Below are positions 1 to 7,268 of a stretch of DNA of 21,507 nucleotides, piece after piece; positions within the stretch are counted from its first letter, which is position 1; the number at the start of each line of letters is the position of its first letter. A program made the translations under genes and the position numbers. This stretch comes from Spirochaetota bacterium (lineage in GTDB: Bacteria; Spirochaetota; UBA4802; UB4802), in the NCBI GenBank assembly GCA_029548025.1, contig JAKPOE010000285.1, forward strand, positions 1-21,507. The letters are read 5' to 3'. The notes beneath the pieces were generated by a model, which was given only the letters and a program-made list of their open reading frames with translations, had not been told where the DNA came from and made no database searches.

Positions 1-402
1 TGCTCTTAATGCTTTTTGTTTTGTTACATTGCCTTCTTTTTGTATTATAGCGGAAATAAAAATTTTAATCCCATTGAGAACAAACATCACACCAAATATA
101 GTCATCAGTATTAATACAATAACATCCAATGTCTTCTTTAAGGAAGGATGTAATGTTAATTGTATAATACTGATATAGAATGAACATATATATATCAAGG
201 GGATGAATTTTTTTTCAAATGCTTCAACAGCAATATCATCCAATTCTGTTTTTGTTTTCCGTGACCATGATTTTAATGCTCTTATAATTACTGTTTTAAA
301 AATATAAATAGCTATAACCGCAGCAATAAAAATTAACAAACTTATACAATACTCTTTCAATGTATTGTTAAATAGCCTTATATTGAGCAACCTTTCAAGC
401 AT
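1..402 (-). CDS. MscS-family mechanosensitive channel, N-terminal part (runs off the left edge)
   Basis: Partial gene: the first 134 codons are present and the rest lies beyond base 1. The start ATG (402-400) is preceded by a G-rich site (GTGGGGAT). The protein opens with MLERLLNIRLFNNT, then a hydrophobic helix (about residues 18-38), a charged stretch containing KTKTELDDIAVEAF, and two more hydrophobic segments (about 67-84 and 92-115). The phrase 'TELDDI' followed by membrane helices is typical of the N-terminal region of MscS-like proteins, which open under membrane tension to release solutes during osmotic downshock. The pore helix and the cytoplasmic beta domain, which would prove the family, are outside the window. 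The gene diverges from the DUF2269-type gene at 913. A possible promoter on the same strand is TTGACA (614-609), 18 bases, GATATT (590-585), which would give a leader of about 175 bases. Family assignment is probable, not certain. Confidence 0.6.
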   Translation of the reverse strand, partial: MLERLLNIRLFNNTLKEYCISLLIFIAAVIAIYIFKTVIIRALKSWSRKTKTELDDIAVEAFEKKFIPLIYICSFYISIIQLTLHPSLKKTLDVIVLILMTIFGVMFVLNGIKIFISAIIQKEGNVTKQKALRA

Positions 403-912
403 AGCTATATCCCCACATTATCATGTAATCAAAGGTAATAGTTATTGTATGAAATGAGAAGAGCTTATTGCAAAAAAATTATGTAAGTAGATATGTTCAA
501 CTGTGAATTGTACACATATTATAATTATTATAATACTTTTATTAAATACTCATGGCTTTGCCCTATTATAAAACATATTTATTGAATATCTATGATAAAT
601 TTATACTTTGTCAAACTTTTTTCATTTTTTATCTTGCTTTACATCACAAGGGCTACGAAAATTGTGTTCCTAATTAAGGAACAAACATCATCTATCCATT
701 TTTTCATATTTTAAGTAACTATCGCACCACGCTATTGCTTTATATGTTTTGTAATCTTAGAATCATGGTCATGAAACGTATTCAACCATTGATTGCAACT
801 TCTTATGTTTTATTGCAAAAAATATTGTACTTGATTTCTATGTAAAGACTCGTAATTAAATCCTATACTATAGCTATTATAATTTACAAAACTTTCAATG
901 CAGGGTAAAACT
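403..912. other. Divergent intergenic spacer, AT-rich
   Basis: A 510-base spacer between the divergent MscS-like and DUF2269-type genes. I found no coding frame with an SD site and no tRNA-like structure. It holds a 7-bp-arm inverted repeat (665-683), one exact copy of the iterated octamer (ACTATCGC at 718-725), a possible minus-strand promoter (-35 TTGACA at 614-609, -10 GATATT at 590-585) and, on the plus strand, a TATACT hexamer about 40 bases before the start at 913 with only a weak -35. The length allows regulation, but no known riboswitch core is recognisable. Confidence 0.6.
665..683. repeat. Inverted repeat TGTTCCT-AATTA-AGGAACA
   Basis: Perfect 7-base arms separated by a 5-base A/T spacer. 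It sits in the divergent spacer about 50 bases upstream of the possible MscS-like -35 box. No T-run follows directly on either strand, so a terminator is unlikely. An operator for a dimeric regulator is possible but unproven. Confidence 0.5.
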
Positions 913-1404
913 ATGAAAAAACTATCTCCTAAAAGTCAAAGATGGTTAAAAGCTTTCCATATACTATGTGCTTCATTATGGGTTGGCGGTGCAATCACAA
1001 TATCAAGCAAGCAATTTTTTATACAGGCAAAAACTGATGGTGAACTATATGGTATTCTGTCCGCCATGGATTATGTTGATATTTTTATTATCATTCCTGG
1101 CGCCCTTGGTTGTTTTGTGACAGGACTTATTTACTCAACATTGACACCATGGGGGTTGGTTAAATACAGATGGATTATTGTTAAATGGATACTATGTCTA
1201 TATGGTATTATTTTTGGTACTTATTTTCTTGGCCCATGGCTTTCCGAATTAGTGCTATTATCACAAACGTATGGTTTAAAAGCATTTACCAACTCCTTAT
1301 TCCATCATAATATATCAATGCTTATGGTATTTGGAACCTTCCAAACTGCTACCCTTATTGTTGCTTGTTTTATTTCCAGTTTAAAACCATGGGGGAAAAG
1401 GTGA
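913..1404 (+). CDS. DUF2269-type integral membrane protein
   Basis: Encodes 163 residues with about four membrane helices. The start is taken at the ATG at 913 (MKKLSPKSQRWLK) because an AGGG site (902-905) lies 7 bases before it. The in-frame ATG at 898 has no SD. Visible features are FHILCASLWVGGA in the first helix, a YVDIFIIIPGALGCFVTGLIY segment, a repeated 'PWG' (TLTPWG, SLKPWG) and HHN in a late loop. The pattern of an N-terminal helix with H...WVGG resembles DUF2269 and CopD-like membrane proteins, which have no established function. Conserved histidines could bind haem or a metal, but that is inference. The stop codon lies within the SD region of the YjbQ gene, whose ATG follows 7 bases later, so the two are probably co-transcribed. 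Confidence 0.7.
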   Translation: MKKLSPKSQRWLKAFHILCASLWVGGAITISSKQFFIQAKTDGELYGILSAMDYVDIFIIIPGALGCFVTGLIYSTLTPWGLVKYRWIIVKWILCLYGIIFGTYFLGPWLSELVLLSQTYGLKAFTNSLFHHNISMLMVFGTFQTATLIVACFISSLKPWGKR

Positions 1405-1411
1405 GTTGTTT

Positions 1412-1831
1412 ATGGCAACCATTACTGAATACATAAACGTAGCAACAAAAGGTCAGGGCGATATCATTGATATAACCATGGATGCGCAAGCGATAGTTAC
1501 TAATAATACTATCAACAATGGACTATTATGTCTTTTTGTGCCAGGTTCCACTGCTGCTATCACCACCATTGAATACGAACCAGGCTTACAGAAAGATATA
1601 AATATTTTTCTTGAGACAATCATTCCACGCAACGCTCATTATAACCATCACGATACATGGCATGATGATAATGGTTCTTCGCACCTCAGAGCTGCAATGA
1701 TAGGTGCTTCAATCACTGTCCCAATAGTTCAGGGTAAGCTTACACTGGGGACATGGCAGCAGATAGTACTCATAGAATGCGATACCCGAAAAAGGGATAG
1801 GAAGATAGTAGCTCAGATTGTATATTCATAG
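1412..1831 (+). CDS. yjbQ: YjbQ/UPF0047 family protein (secondary thiamine-phosphate synthase type)
   Basis: A 139-residue cytosolic protein matching the full length of the UPF0047/YjbQ family. The ATG at 1412 follows AGGTGAG by about 8 bases; a TTG at 1406 is in frame but less likely. Family hallmarks are visible: GLLCLFVPGSTAAI with the following TTIEYEPG, the His/Asp-rich block YNHHDTWHDDNGSSHLRAA (about residues 77-95) that forms the putative active site, and the C-terminal GTWQQIVLIECDTRKRDRK. YjbQ proteins can show weak thiamine-phosphate synthase activity when overproduced. Their physiological role is not settled, so the enzymatic name should be treated as a family label. It sits directly behind the DUF2269-type gene and ahead of a peroxiredoxin remnant. 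The codons GCG ATA GTT at 1490 are one copy of the iterated octamer. Confidence 0.9.
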   Translation: MATITEYINVATKGQGDIIDITMDAQAIVTNNTINNGLLCLFVPGSTAAITTIEYEPGLQKDINIFLETIIPRNAHYNHHDTWHDDNGSSHLRAAMIGASITVPIVQGKLTLGTWQQIVLIECDTRKRDRKIVAQIVYS

Positions 1832-1858
1832 ATTTCAACATCATAATATTATTGTTAG

Positions 1859-2059
1859 TATGAAGTTTTAACACCACCGGTTGGGCGTAATGTTCTGGAA
1901 ACTATCCGACAAATCCATGCTTTCCAATTGGTCCGTGAATCTAAAGGAACTCAAGCAACACCTTCAGGATGGCGTCCGGGCAAAGACACGTTAAAACCAG
2001 CTCCCGATCTGGTAGGTAAGGTGTGGGAAGTTTGGTCTGTTGATAAAGCTTTTGACTAA
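1859..2059 (+). pseudogene. 3' remnant of an AhpC/2-Cys-type peroxiredoxin gene
   Basis: This frame is open for 66 codons between a TAG at 1856 and the TAA at 2057, with no ATG, GTG or TTG start near its head and no SD. Its translation matches the C-terminal tail of typical 2-Cys peroxiredoxins: TPPVGRNVLETIRQIHAFQ (the dimer-interface helix after the thioredoxin fold), then ATPSGWRPGKDTLKPAP and DLVGKVWEVW. The thioredoxin fold with the peroxidatic Cys is absent. The position where many relatives carry the resolving Cys (CPAGW) reads TPSGW. The remnant begins 28 bases after the yjbQ stop, so the 5' two-thirds of the gene appear to have been deleted at that junction. The frame is still intact, which suggests recent loss. 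Confidence 0.75.
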
Positions 2060-2154
2060 AATTTTTAAAAAATACTTGATTTTTTTTAATATTATATTAC
2101 AATATTATTAAGTTATGTGTACATTATAATTCGACTATCAAACATTTAATAATT

Positions 2155-3096
2155 ATGAGCTATACAGCATATTGCTTTCATCCACATTATTTAAACCATA
2201 CAACAGGGGATTCTCACCCTGAATCCCCTAAACGCCTTGAACAATTAGATAAATATATCCGTAATAATAACAATTATTCATCATTGCTGTATGTCCAGCC
2301 ACGAAAAGCAGACCCAAAAGTGTTAACGTATGCTCATGATATTAATTATATTCAATCAATAGCCAATGCAAAACCCAATGGAATAACCTGTATTGATGGA
2401 TACGATACAGTAATATGCGACGAAACGTATGATGTATCATTGTGGGCAGTGGGCGGCATTTTAGAAGTATGCGACTATATTATGTCAGGTGAAGCTCACA
2501 ATGGATTTTGTGCCATACGCCCTCCCGGTCATCATGCTGAGATAGCTCAGGCTATGGGTTTTTGCATATTTAACAATGTAGCAATAGCTGCTCGTTATTT
2601 ACAATATACATACAATATCCGAAAAATTGCTATTATTGATTGGGATGCACATCACGGCAACGGTACACAGCATATTTTTGAAGCCGATCCTTCTGTTTTT
2701 TACATCAGCCTCCATCAATTCCCTTTTTATCCCGGGACCGGTAGTGTTGATGAAATTGGCATTGGACCTGGATATGGATATACTCTTAATATACCAATGA
2801 ATCCGGGAAGCAATGATAAAACCTATAAAAGTGCATTCACTGAAATCATAATCCCTGCACTTGACCATTTTCAACCAGAGTTTATATTAATATCAGCCGG
2901 TTTTGATGCCCATAAAAGCGATCCATTATCCTCATTAAATTTATCAAGTAGTGCATACTACATGTTCACACGCATGCTGTTAGATATTGCACACAAATAT
3001 TCCAATAAAAGAGTGATTGTAGTGCTTGAAGGTGGTTATGAAATCAATTCAATGGTAGAAAGTGTTGACTTTGTGCTGAAAGCACTGATGGAATAA
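2155..3096 (+). CDS. Histone-deacetylase-fold amidohydrolase (AcuC/HDAC superfamily)
   Basis: A complete 313-residue member of the arginase/deacetylase superfamily, a zinc hydrolase removing acyl groups from lysine, polyamine or related amides. Recognisable in order: HPESPKRL (21-28), the active-site block RPPGHHAE with the paired His 126/127, GFCIFNNVAIAARY, the metal loop IDWDAHHGNG (D164 and H166 as ligands), SLHQFPFYPGTG, GFDAHKSDP (D251 as third ligand) and EGGYE with the catalytic Tyr 295. All catalytic residues are present, so the enzyme should be active. The substrate cannot be told from sequence; bacterial relatives include acetoin-utilisation AcuC and acetylpolyamine amidohydrolases. 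The start lacks a clear SD; a TATAAT at 2125-2130 would give a short leader. Its stop abuts the convergent CapA-family stop with no spacer. Confidence 0.92.
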   Translation: MSYTAYCFHPHYLNHTTGDSHPESPKRLEQLDKYIRNNNNYSSLLYVQPRKADPKVLTYAHDINYIQSIANAKPNGITCIDGYDTVICDETYDVSLWAVGGILEVCDYIMSGEAHNGFCAIRPPGHHAEIAQAMGFCIFNNVAIAARYLQYTYNIRKIAIIDWDAHHGNGTQHIFEADPSVFYISLHQFPFYPGTGSVDEIGIGPGYGYTLNIPMNPGSNDKTYKSAFTEIIIPALDHFQPEFILISAGFDAHKSDPLSSLNLSSSAYYMFTRMLLDIAHKYSNKRVIVVLEGGYEINSMVESVDFVLKALME

Positions 3097-4176
3097 TCAT
3101 CGAAAATTATATTCGATATAATTGTTAGTAATATAAGCTCTGTTTACAAAATTGCCATCCAGCGGCTTTGATATTTGAAAAAAATGGTGCAAGAGGTGTG
3201 TTGCATCATCTGCACCCAGCACCTCAGGTTGTATAATCTGATCATCAAATTTACCTTTAATTGCATAGACACGTATCCTGGTAATTTTTCCCCCAGGTGC
3301 AATATATAAAGCGCATGCAATGGTATCATTGATTCCTTCATGCATCGATCCAAATAAAAAATTCCCCAATGAATAAATAATGGGCTTGTTTTTATATATT
3401 TCAATACCCTGATAAACATGCGGATGATGACCAACAATAACATCTGCTCCAGCATCTATAAGCGCATGGGCTATTCCAATCTGTTTTGAAGAAGGATAGT
3501 AAAAATATTCATTACCCCAGTGCAGATTGATAACAATGAAATCTGCAAAACGATACCGTTGAATATCCTGAATAGCCTTTGATAATTCAAAAAAATTTAC
3601 ACCGGGGTTATCCCTGGCAATCATGTCTTTTGAACAGATTTGCGTATAGCATATAATAACCATCTGCATGGTACCCAATTTACAAAATATTGGCTGAGAA
3701 GCTGTTGTTTCATTAATACCTGCTCCTGCATACAATATGTTACAGGAAGAAAGAGCAACAAGTGTGTCGGTTAATCCACCAACGCCATAATCCAATATAT
3801 GATTATTTGCTATGGTTACAGCGTGTATGCCTGCTTTATGTAATAGGGGGGCAATATCCATCGTTGTTTTAAAGATATACTTCTTATCAAAGGAACTATC
3901 GCCAAAACTATTATTGGTCAAAGGTGTTTCCAGATTTGCCATGACAAAGTCAAATGAATGTAAAAAGCTTTGTATGTTTTGCAGGGGATAATCCACACCC
4001 TTTTTGCTCATGGTATCTTTAACTGCCCATTCAAACATCATATCACCAACAAAAAGAACACTGCTTTCAGAAGGTAATCCAGAATATTGCTCTGGCAGGC
4101 GATGCTCGGGAGCTGAGCAGCATAATCCAACATTCAACAATAGTACTATAATCAATCCAATTCTTTGCACTGTCAT
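3097..4176 (-). CDS. CapA-family (poly-gamma-glutamate synthesis type) metallophosphatase-like protein
   Basis: A 359-residue protein with an N-terminal export signal (hydrophobic core IGLIIVLLLNVGLCC). The double Cys at 19-20 could be a relaxed lipobox, but the residues before it are not canonical. The PGA_cap fold is clear: FVGDMMF (D45), NLETPLT (E83), ANNHILDYG (N124, N125, H126), INLHWGNEY (H219), VGHHPHVYQG (H250, H251, H253) and YSLGNFLFG (N272), which match the metal-site blocks of the calcineurin-like CapA family. Family members take part in poly-gamma-glutamate production or act as extracytoplasmic hydrolases. No capB/capC partner is present, so a polymer role is not supported here. 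The ATG overlaps the stop of the preceding glycosyltransferase-like gene (TAATG), implying translational coupling within a larE-led operon. Confidence 0.85.
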   Translation of the reverse strand: MTVQRIGLIIVLLLNVGLCCSAPEHRLPEQYSGLPSESSVLFVGDMMFEWAVKDTMSKKGVDYPLQNIQSFLHSFDFVMANLETPLTNNSFGDSSFDKKYIFKTTMDIAPLLHKAGIHAVTIANNHILDYGVGGLTDTLVALSSCNILYAGAGINETTASQPIFCKLGTMQMVIICYTQICSKDMIARDNPGVNFFELSKAIQDIQRYRFADFIVINLHWGNEYFYYPSSKQIGIAHALIDAGADVIVGHHPHVYQGIEIYKNKPIIYSLGNFLFGSMHEGINDTIACALYIAPGGKITRIRVYAIKGKFDDQIIQPEVLGADDATHLLHHFFQISKPLDGNFVNRAYITNNYIEYNFR

Positions 4177-4856
4177 TAATGCCCTTTCTGGATATACGGA
4201 TACAGATAAAGCTCACCAGCTATAAAATCTTTTATATTGGGCAAGTCTTCAACATCCTGCATCTGCGATGTAATAAGCGATTCTGGATACGAGCATTGAA
4301 ACTCCTTTATTGATATATGGAAGTGACGTGCCTGGATTAATAATTGTAAAAAAGCAGTATCAGGAAATTCTGTTATTTCAAAACTATCGCAATGCTTCAT
4401 GGCAATCCCTTTAACAGGTGACAGGGGATCAACGATATGCAATCCTGTTCCATTATTCAGGCAGGTAACAATTTCCCCATAAAACCCTTCAGGGGCACTG
4501 CATGAGGAGGGTAGTCTGTTCCCTGTAAGAATATCTGATGTTTCAAAATGCTGGACATACGTTGCTATTGCCTGCCAGCCGGTAAACGCTTCAACAGGCA
4601 TTATAAATAGGTAGTGTAATGAAAAATCCCGTGCATACGATAGTGCACTGACCAGTGCTCCTCCATATCCTAACGGTTCTTCATGAATGACAAAATGTAT
4701 TCCGGTATCAGCAAGTTCAGATGCAGATTCAATCTCCACACCATCATTGATGATAAGCGGCATCATGTTGGGGAATGGACATTCCTGTATATTGTCCAGA
4801 TTTGTTTGTATTTCATTAGTATTACGGGCAACAAAAGCTGCTAATATATCACTCAT
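4176..4856 (-). CDS. GT2-like (GT-A fold) protein with a degenerate DxD region
   Basis: A 226-residue protein whose first half follows the layout of family 2 glycosyltransferases such as dolichyl-phosphate-mannose synthases: an N-terminal strand (AAFVARNTNEIQTNL), a PLIINDGVEIE segment where 'VVDDGS' usually sits, EEPLGYGGALVSALSYARD where 'NxGxGxA' sits, and DILTGNRL where 'DIVxGSR' sits. The divalent-cation DxD stretch expected after YLFI is replaced by MPVEAF, so both Asp residues are missing. There are no C-terminal membrane helices. It may be a non-catalytic homologue or may use another mechanism. Its first 8 bases overlap the larE stop (ATGAGTGA), and its TAA overlaps the CapA-family ATG, so all three genes are translated together. 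Fold assignment is moderately sure; function is unknown. Confidence 0.55.
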   Translation of the reverse strand: MSDILAAFVARNTNEIQTNLDNIQECPFPNMMPLIINDGVEIESASELADTGIHFVIHEEPLGYGGALVSALSYARDFSLHYLFIMPVEAFTGWQAIATYVQHFETSDILTGNRLPSSCSAPEGFYGEIVTCLNNGTGLHIVDPLSPVKGIAMKHCDSFEITEFPDTAFLQLLIQARHFHISIKEFQCSYPESLITSQMQDVEDLPNIKDFIAGELYLYPYIQKGH

Positions 4857-5652
4857 GTGGTAACATCCTGTTTAAATTTCCTGATGAAAAACCTTCACAA
4901 TCAACCGTTACGTATAAAAAACCAAGCTCCTTTATAAATGCAACAACTTTATTACGGAGGGTTGCATCCATAAAATATGCAATCTCTTCTTCTGGTATCT
5001 CAATACGTGCAATGGGATAATGATACCGCACCCGTACCGCTGTAAATCCCAACATGGCAATAAAAGTTTCTGCTTTTGCAATACTATCAAGCATAATATT
5101 TGTTATGCTGGTATGGTACGGTATGCGCGTGGCTAAACATGAGTTGGAAAATTGTTTGTGCGGTATCTGTATATCTGCCAGAGCACTATAAATATCATCT
5201 TTTGTTATGCCAGCCTCAACAAACGGCGATAGTATCCCTAATTCTGCCAGCGCCTTTTTTCCGGGCCTATAATCGTTACTATCAGAAGCATTGCTTGCAT
5301 CAATGACATTTATAAAACCATTAGCGTGTGCATACGCAACCATATTCTTAAAAATTTCATGTTTACAGTGGTAGCACCGCATTTCAGTATTTGCTATAAT
5401 CTGGCTATTGTTCATTACCGATACTGTAATTTCGTGATAGGGGATACGATGGTGCTGTGCAAAATAACGGGCATATTCTGTTTCACCCGGAATGGTAAAT
5501 TCGCTGATGCAATGCACAGCACAAAAATCAAGATTCCAGCGCATGGATATTGCAACAAGTAACGTTGAATCATTACCTCCTGAATATGCCACGATATACG
5601 GCTGGAGTTTTTTCAGTATTTGATGTACTTGTTCAATCTTTTTTTCATCCAT
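4849..5652 (-). CDS. larE: LarE-family sulfur transferase for the nickel-pincer cofactor
   Basis: A 267-residue PP-loop ATPase. LarE installs sulfur on the pyridinium bis-carboxylate precursor of the nickel-pincer nucleotide of lactate racemase and LarA-like enzymes. The start is taken at the ATG at 5652 (MDEKKIEQ); an in-frame TTG at 5673 overlaps the -10 box described separately and is unlikely. Motifs: PP-loop SGGNDST (24-30), MRCYHCKHEIF with Cys 93 and Cys 96, DASNASDSNDYRPG, and SNSCLATRIPY with Cys 172. The single sacrificial Cys of Lactiplantibacillus LarE lies in the last motif. The extra CxxC pair is the pattern of LarE proteins such as that of Thermotoga maritima, which hold a [4Fe-4S] cluster and carry sulfur without being consumed. 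No larA, larB or larC is in the window. The gene overlaps the downstream glycosyltransferase-like gene by 8 bases. Confidence 0.88.
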   Translation of the reverse strand: MDEKKIEQVHQILKKLQPYIVAYSGGNDSTLLVAISMRWNLDFCAVHCISEFTIPGETEYARYFAQHHRIPYHEITVSVMNNSQIIANTEMRCYHCKHEIFKNMVAYAHANGFINVIDASNASDSNDYRPGKKALAELGILSPFVEAGITKDDIYSALADIQIPHKQFSNSCLATRIPYHTSITNIMLDSIAKAETFIAMLGFTAVRVRYHYPIARIEIPEEEIAYFMDATLRNKVVAFIKELGFLYVTVDCEGFSSGNLNRMLPHE

Positions 5653-5661
5653 ACGGTAACC

Positions 5662-5689
5662 ATTATACCACAAATACCTTTTAGTGCAA
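5662..5689 (-). promoter_or_regulatory. Possible larE promoter giving a near-leaderless mRNA
   Basis: On the minus strand TTGCAC (5689-5684) is followed after 16 bases by a perfect TATAAT (5667-5662). Counting 6 to 8 bases on, transcription would begin only about 1 to 4 bases before the larE ATG at 5652. No SD precedes that ATG in this spacer, consistent with leaderless translation. The -35 matches the consensus in only its first three bases. Confidence 0.45.
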
Positions 5690-5711
5690 CTACTCTATAG
5701 AATCAATTTAT

Positions 5712-7268
5712 CTAAAACCATGCAGTTGCACCAAATTCACCTTTAGCATTTTTTATGTGCGATAGTTCCGATAATAACCTCAATGACAGCTGACATAACT
5801 TGCTGCGATAGCCAACCCGCATAGCCAGATAAACGGCTGTACTGGAGCAAACCTCGGTGAGTATATTGCTGTTTGCTAAAGGAAGCATTGCACAGTACAC
5901 CTTCCTCCCATTACTGTTTACATAGACAACACTCATCGCCTGCTGTAAAGAACCCCACTGTATAGTATAGCCTGATCGCATATACCATGCTGATTCCTCT
6001 CCCGTGTATAGCCCGTATTTCATATTCAGTGATACTTTTTTGGCAACCATCCATTCCATTCCTGTTTGATATCGCGAATCCCGCTGCTCTGCACCAGCTT
6101 TGTAAAATGTCATAAAGCGATAATCCGTTTGTATCTTAAAGGCGTTTATGGTAAACTGAGTTCGTATACAATGGAGCCGTTTATGAGGATATTCAGCATA
6201 ATAGGTTGATGGTACAAGATAGTTCTGGTCCATGTATGTCCATGAAAGCAACATCCACCTGATTGGTTTTATCTGAGCTGAATAATAATAAATATCACGC
6301 GGCGCATTACCGCCAAATGAACTGCTGAATGGAGCATAAAAATATCGTTCTGTTTTTTGTATTATGCTGCACAATTGTATCCCTTTCTTTTTAACGGTAA
6401 CCCCATACAGGTGAGCATTGTTGTATTGTGATGTTGAAGTGCTATTGCCTTTTACATCCTTTTGTGAGATAGCCCACTCAGTAAATACAGTTAGTATGTT
6501 ATCTTGATATCTTCCATAGAGGCTATACCCTCCAAACGACTGTATTGCTGTTGCATTCTCATTATCTTTATCAAATACTATTTTTGTATTCTCATGATAT
6601 AATCCGGTATGGTAATAGCATCCCTGCAAAACAACATATTCAAAGGGCTGCAACGTTACATTAGCAAAATAGGTTATAATGTTAACTGGTTCGGAATATA
6701 ATCCATCCCTGCTGTCATGCGAAAGCAAACCACCAATACTATAGGGATACAGCTTACCCTCAACATCATCAGATCGCATAAATCTCTCCTGCAATGATGC
6801 TCCAATACGCAATCGTACCTGCGGTTTGTTTAATCTATCATAGAGCGATGCAACTATCCCATGCATCGCGTAGTCAGGATTTCCGCTTTTACATAGTGAT
6901 ATTCCCGTTTCGCTGCTCCGTACAGGGAATGAGTATGGATCGGGATTATAAACAGCAGGCTTACCCAGCAATAGCCCTGATGCATTATGGATAAAATAAT
7001 ATCCAGCTACTATCGCCGCATATTCCCCTGTATTGCTAAAAGCCCAGGTTGCCGTTGTTTTGCCATTATTTGTTTTTATCAATGTTGCATAAACCTTTGC
7101 ATAATCTGTTGTGACACTTATTGAGGAACGTAGATATCGTTGCGTATCAGCTTCATAATCCATGGCATCCTCTCTATATTCAACTGATATAGTGCTCAAT
7201 GCCATTACTGCATGAATAAAAACTACCGTATATACCATGCTTAAAACTACAACTATTGTATTCCGCAT
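5712..7268 (-). CDS. Predicted outer-membrane beta-barrel protein
   Basis: A 518-residue exported protein of no family I can name. It begins with a Sec signal (MRNTIVVVLSMVYTVVFIHA) and then consists of short alternating hydrophobic/aromatic strands separated by polar loops, for example GYYFIHNASG, YGLTYTG-like segments such as LNMKYGLYTGEESAWYMRSGY, and many Tyr/Trp residues at strand ends. It terminates in ATAWF, with the C-terminal aromatic residue expected of BAM-inserted barrels. About 20 or more candidate strands can be seen by eye. The start overlaps the last 16 bases of the upstream helix-hairpin-helix barrel gene, with an AGGG just before it, so the two are translationally coupled. 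It is the third gene of the lamin-tail/HhH-barrel/barrel cassette; a partner role in the same envelope machine is inferred from this coupling only. Confidence 0.6.
   Translation of the reverse strand: MRNTIVVVLSMVYTVVFIHAVMALSTISVEYREDAMDYEADTQRYLRSSISVTTDYAKVYATLIKTNNGKTTATWAFSNTGEYAAIVAGYYFIHNASGLLLGKPAVYNPDPYSFPVRSSETGISLCKSGNPDYAMHGIVASLYDRLNKPQVRLRIGASLQERFMRSDDVEGKLYPYSIGGLLSHDSRDGLYSEPVNIITYFANVTLQPFEYVVLQGCYYHTGLYHENTKIVFDKDNENATAIQSFGGYSLYGRYQDNILTVFTEWAISQKDVKGNSTSTSQYNNAHLYGVTVKKKGIQLCSIIQKTERYFYAPFSSSFGGNAPRDIYYYSAQIKPIRWMLLSWTYMDQNYLVPSTYYAEYPHKRLHCIRTQFTINAFKIQTDYRFMTFYKAGAEQRDSRYQTGMEWMVAKKVSLNMKYGLYTGEESAWYMRSGYTIQWGSLQQAMSVVYVNSNGRKVYCAMLPLANSNILTEVCSSTAVYLAMRVGYRSKLCQLSLRLLSELSHIKNAKGEFGATAWF

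Noticed and set aside
2033..2046. TGGTCTGTTGATAA, one mismatch from the reverse complement of the shared GntR operator
   Set aside because: It lies inside the peroxiredoxin remnant at codons explained by the conserved tail (Trp-Ser-Val-Asp-Lys), with no promoter nearby; taken as coincidence.
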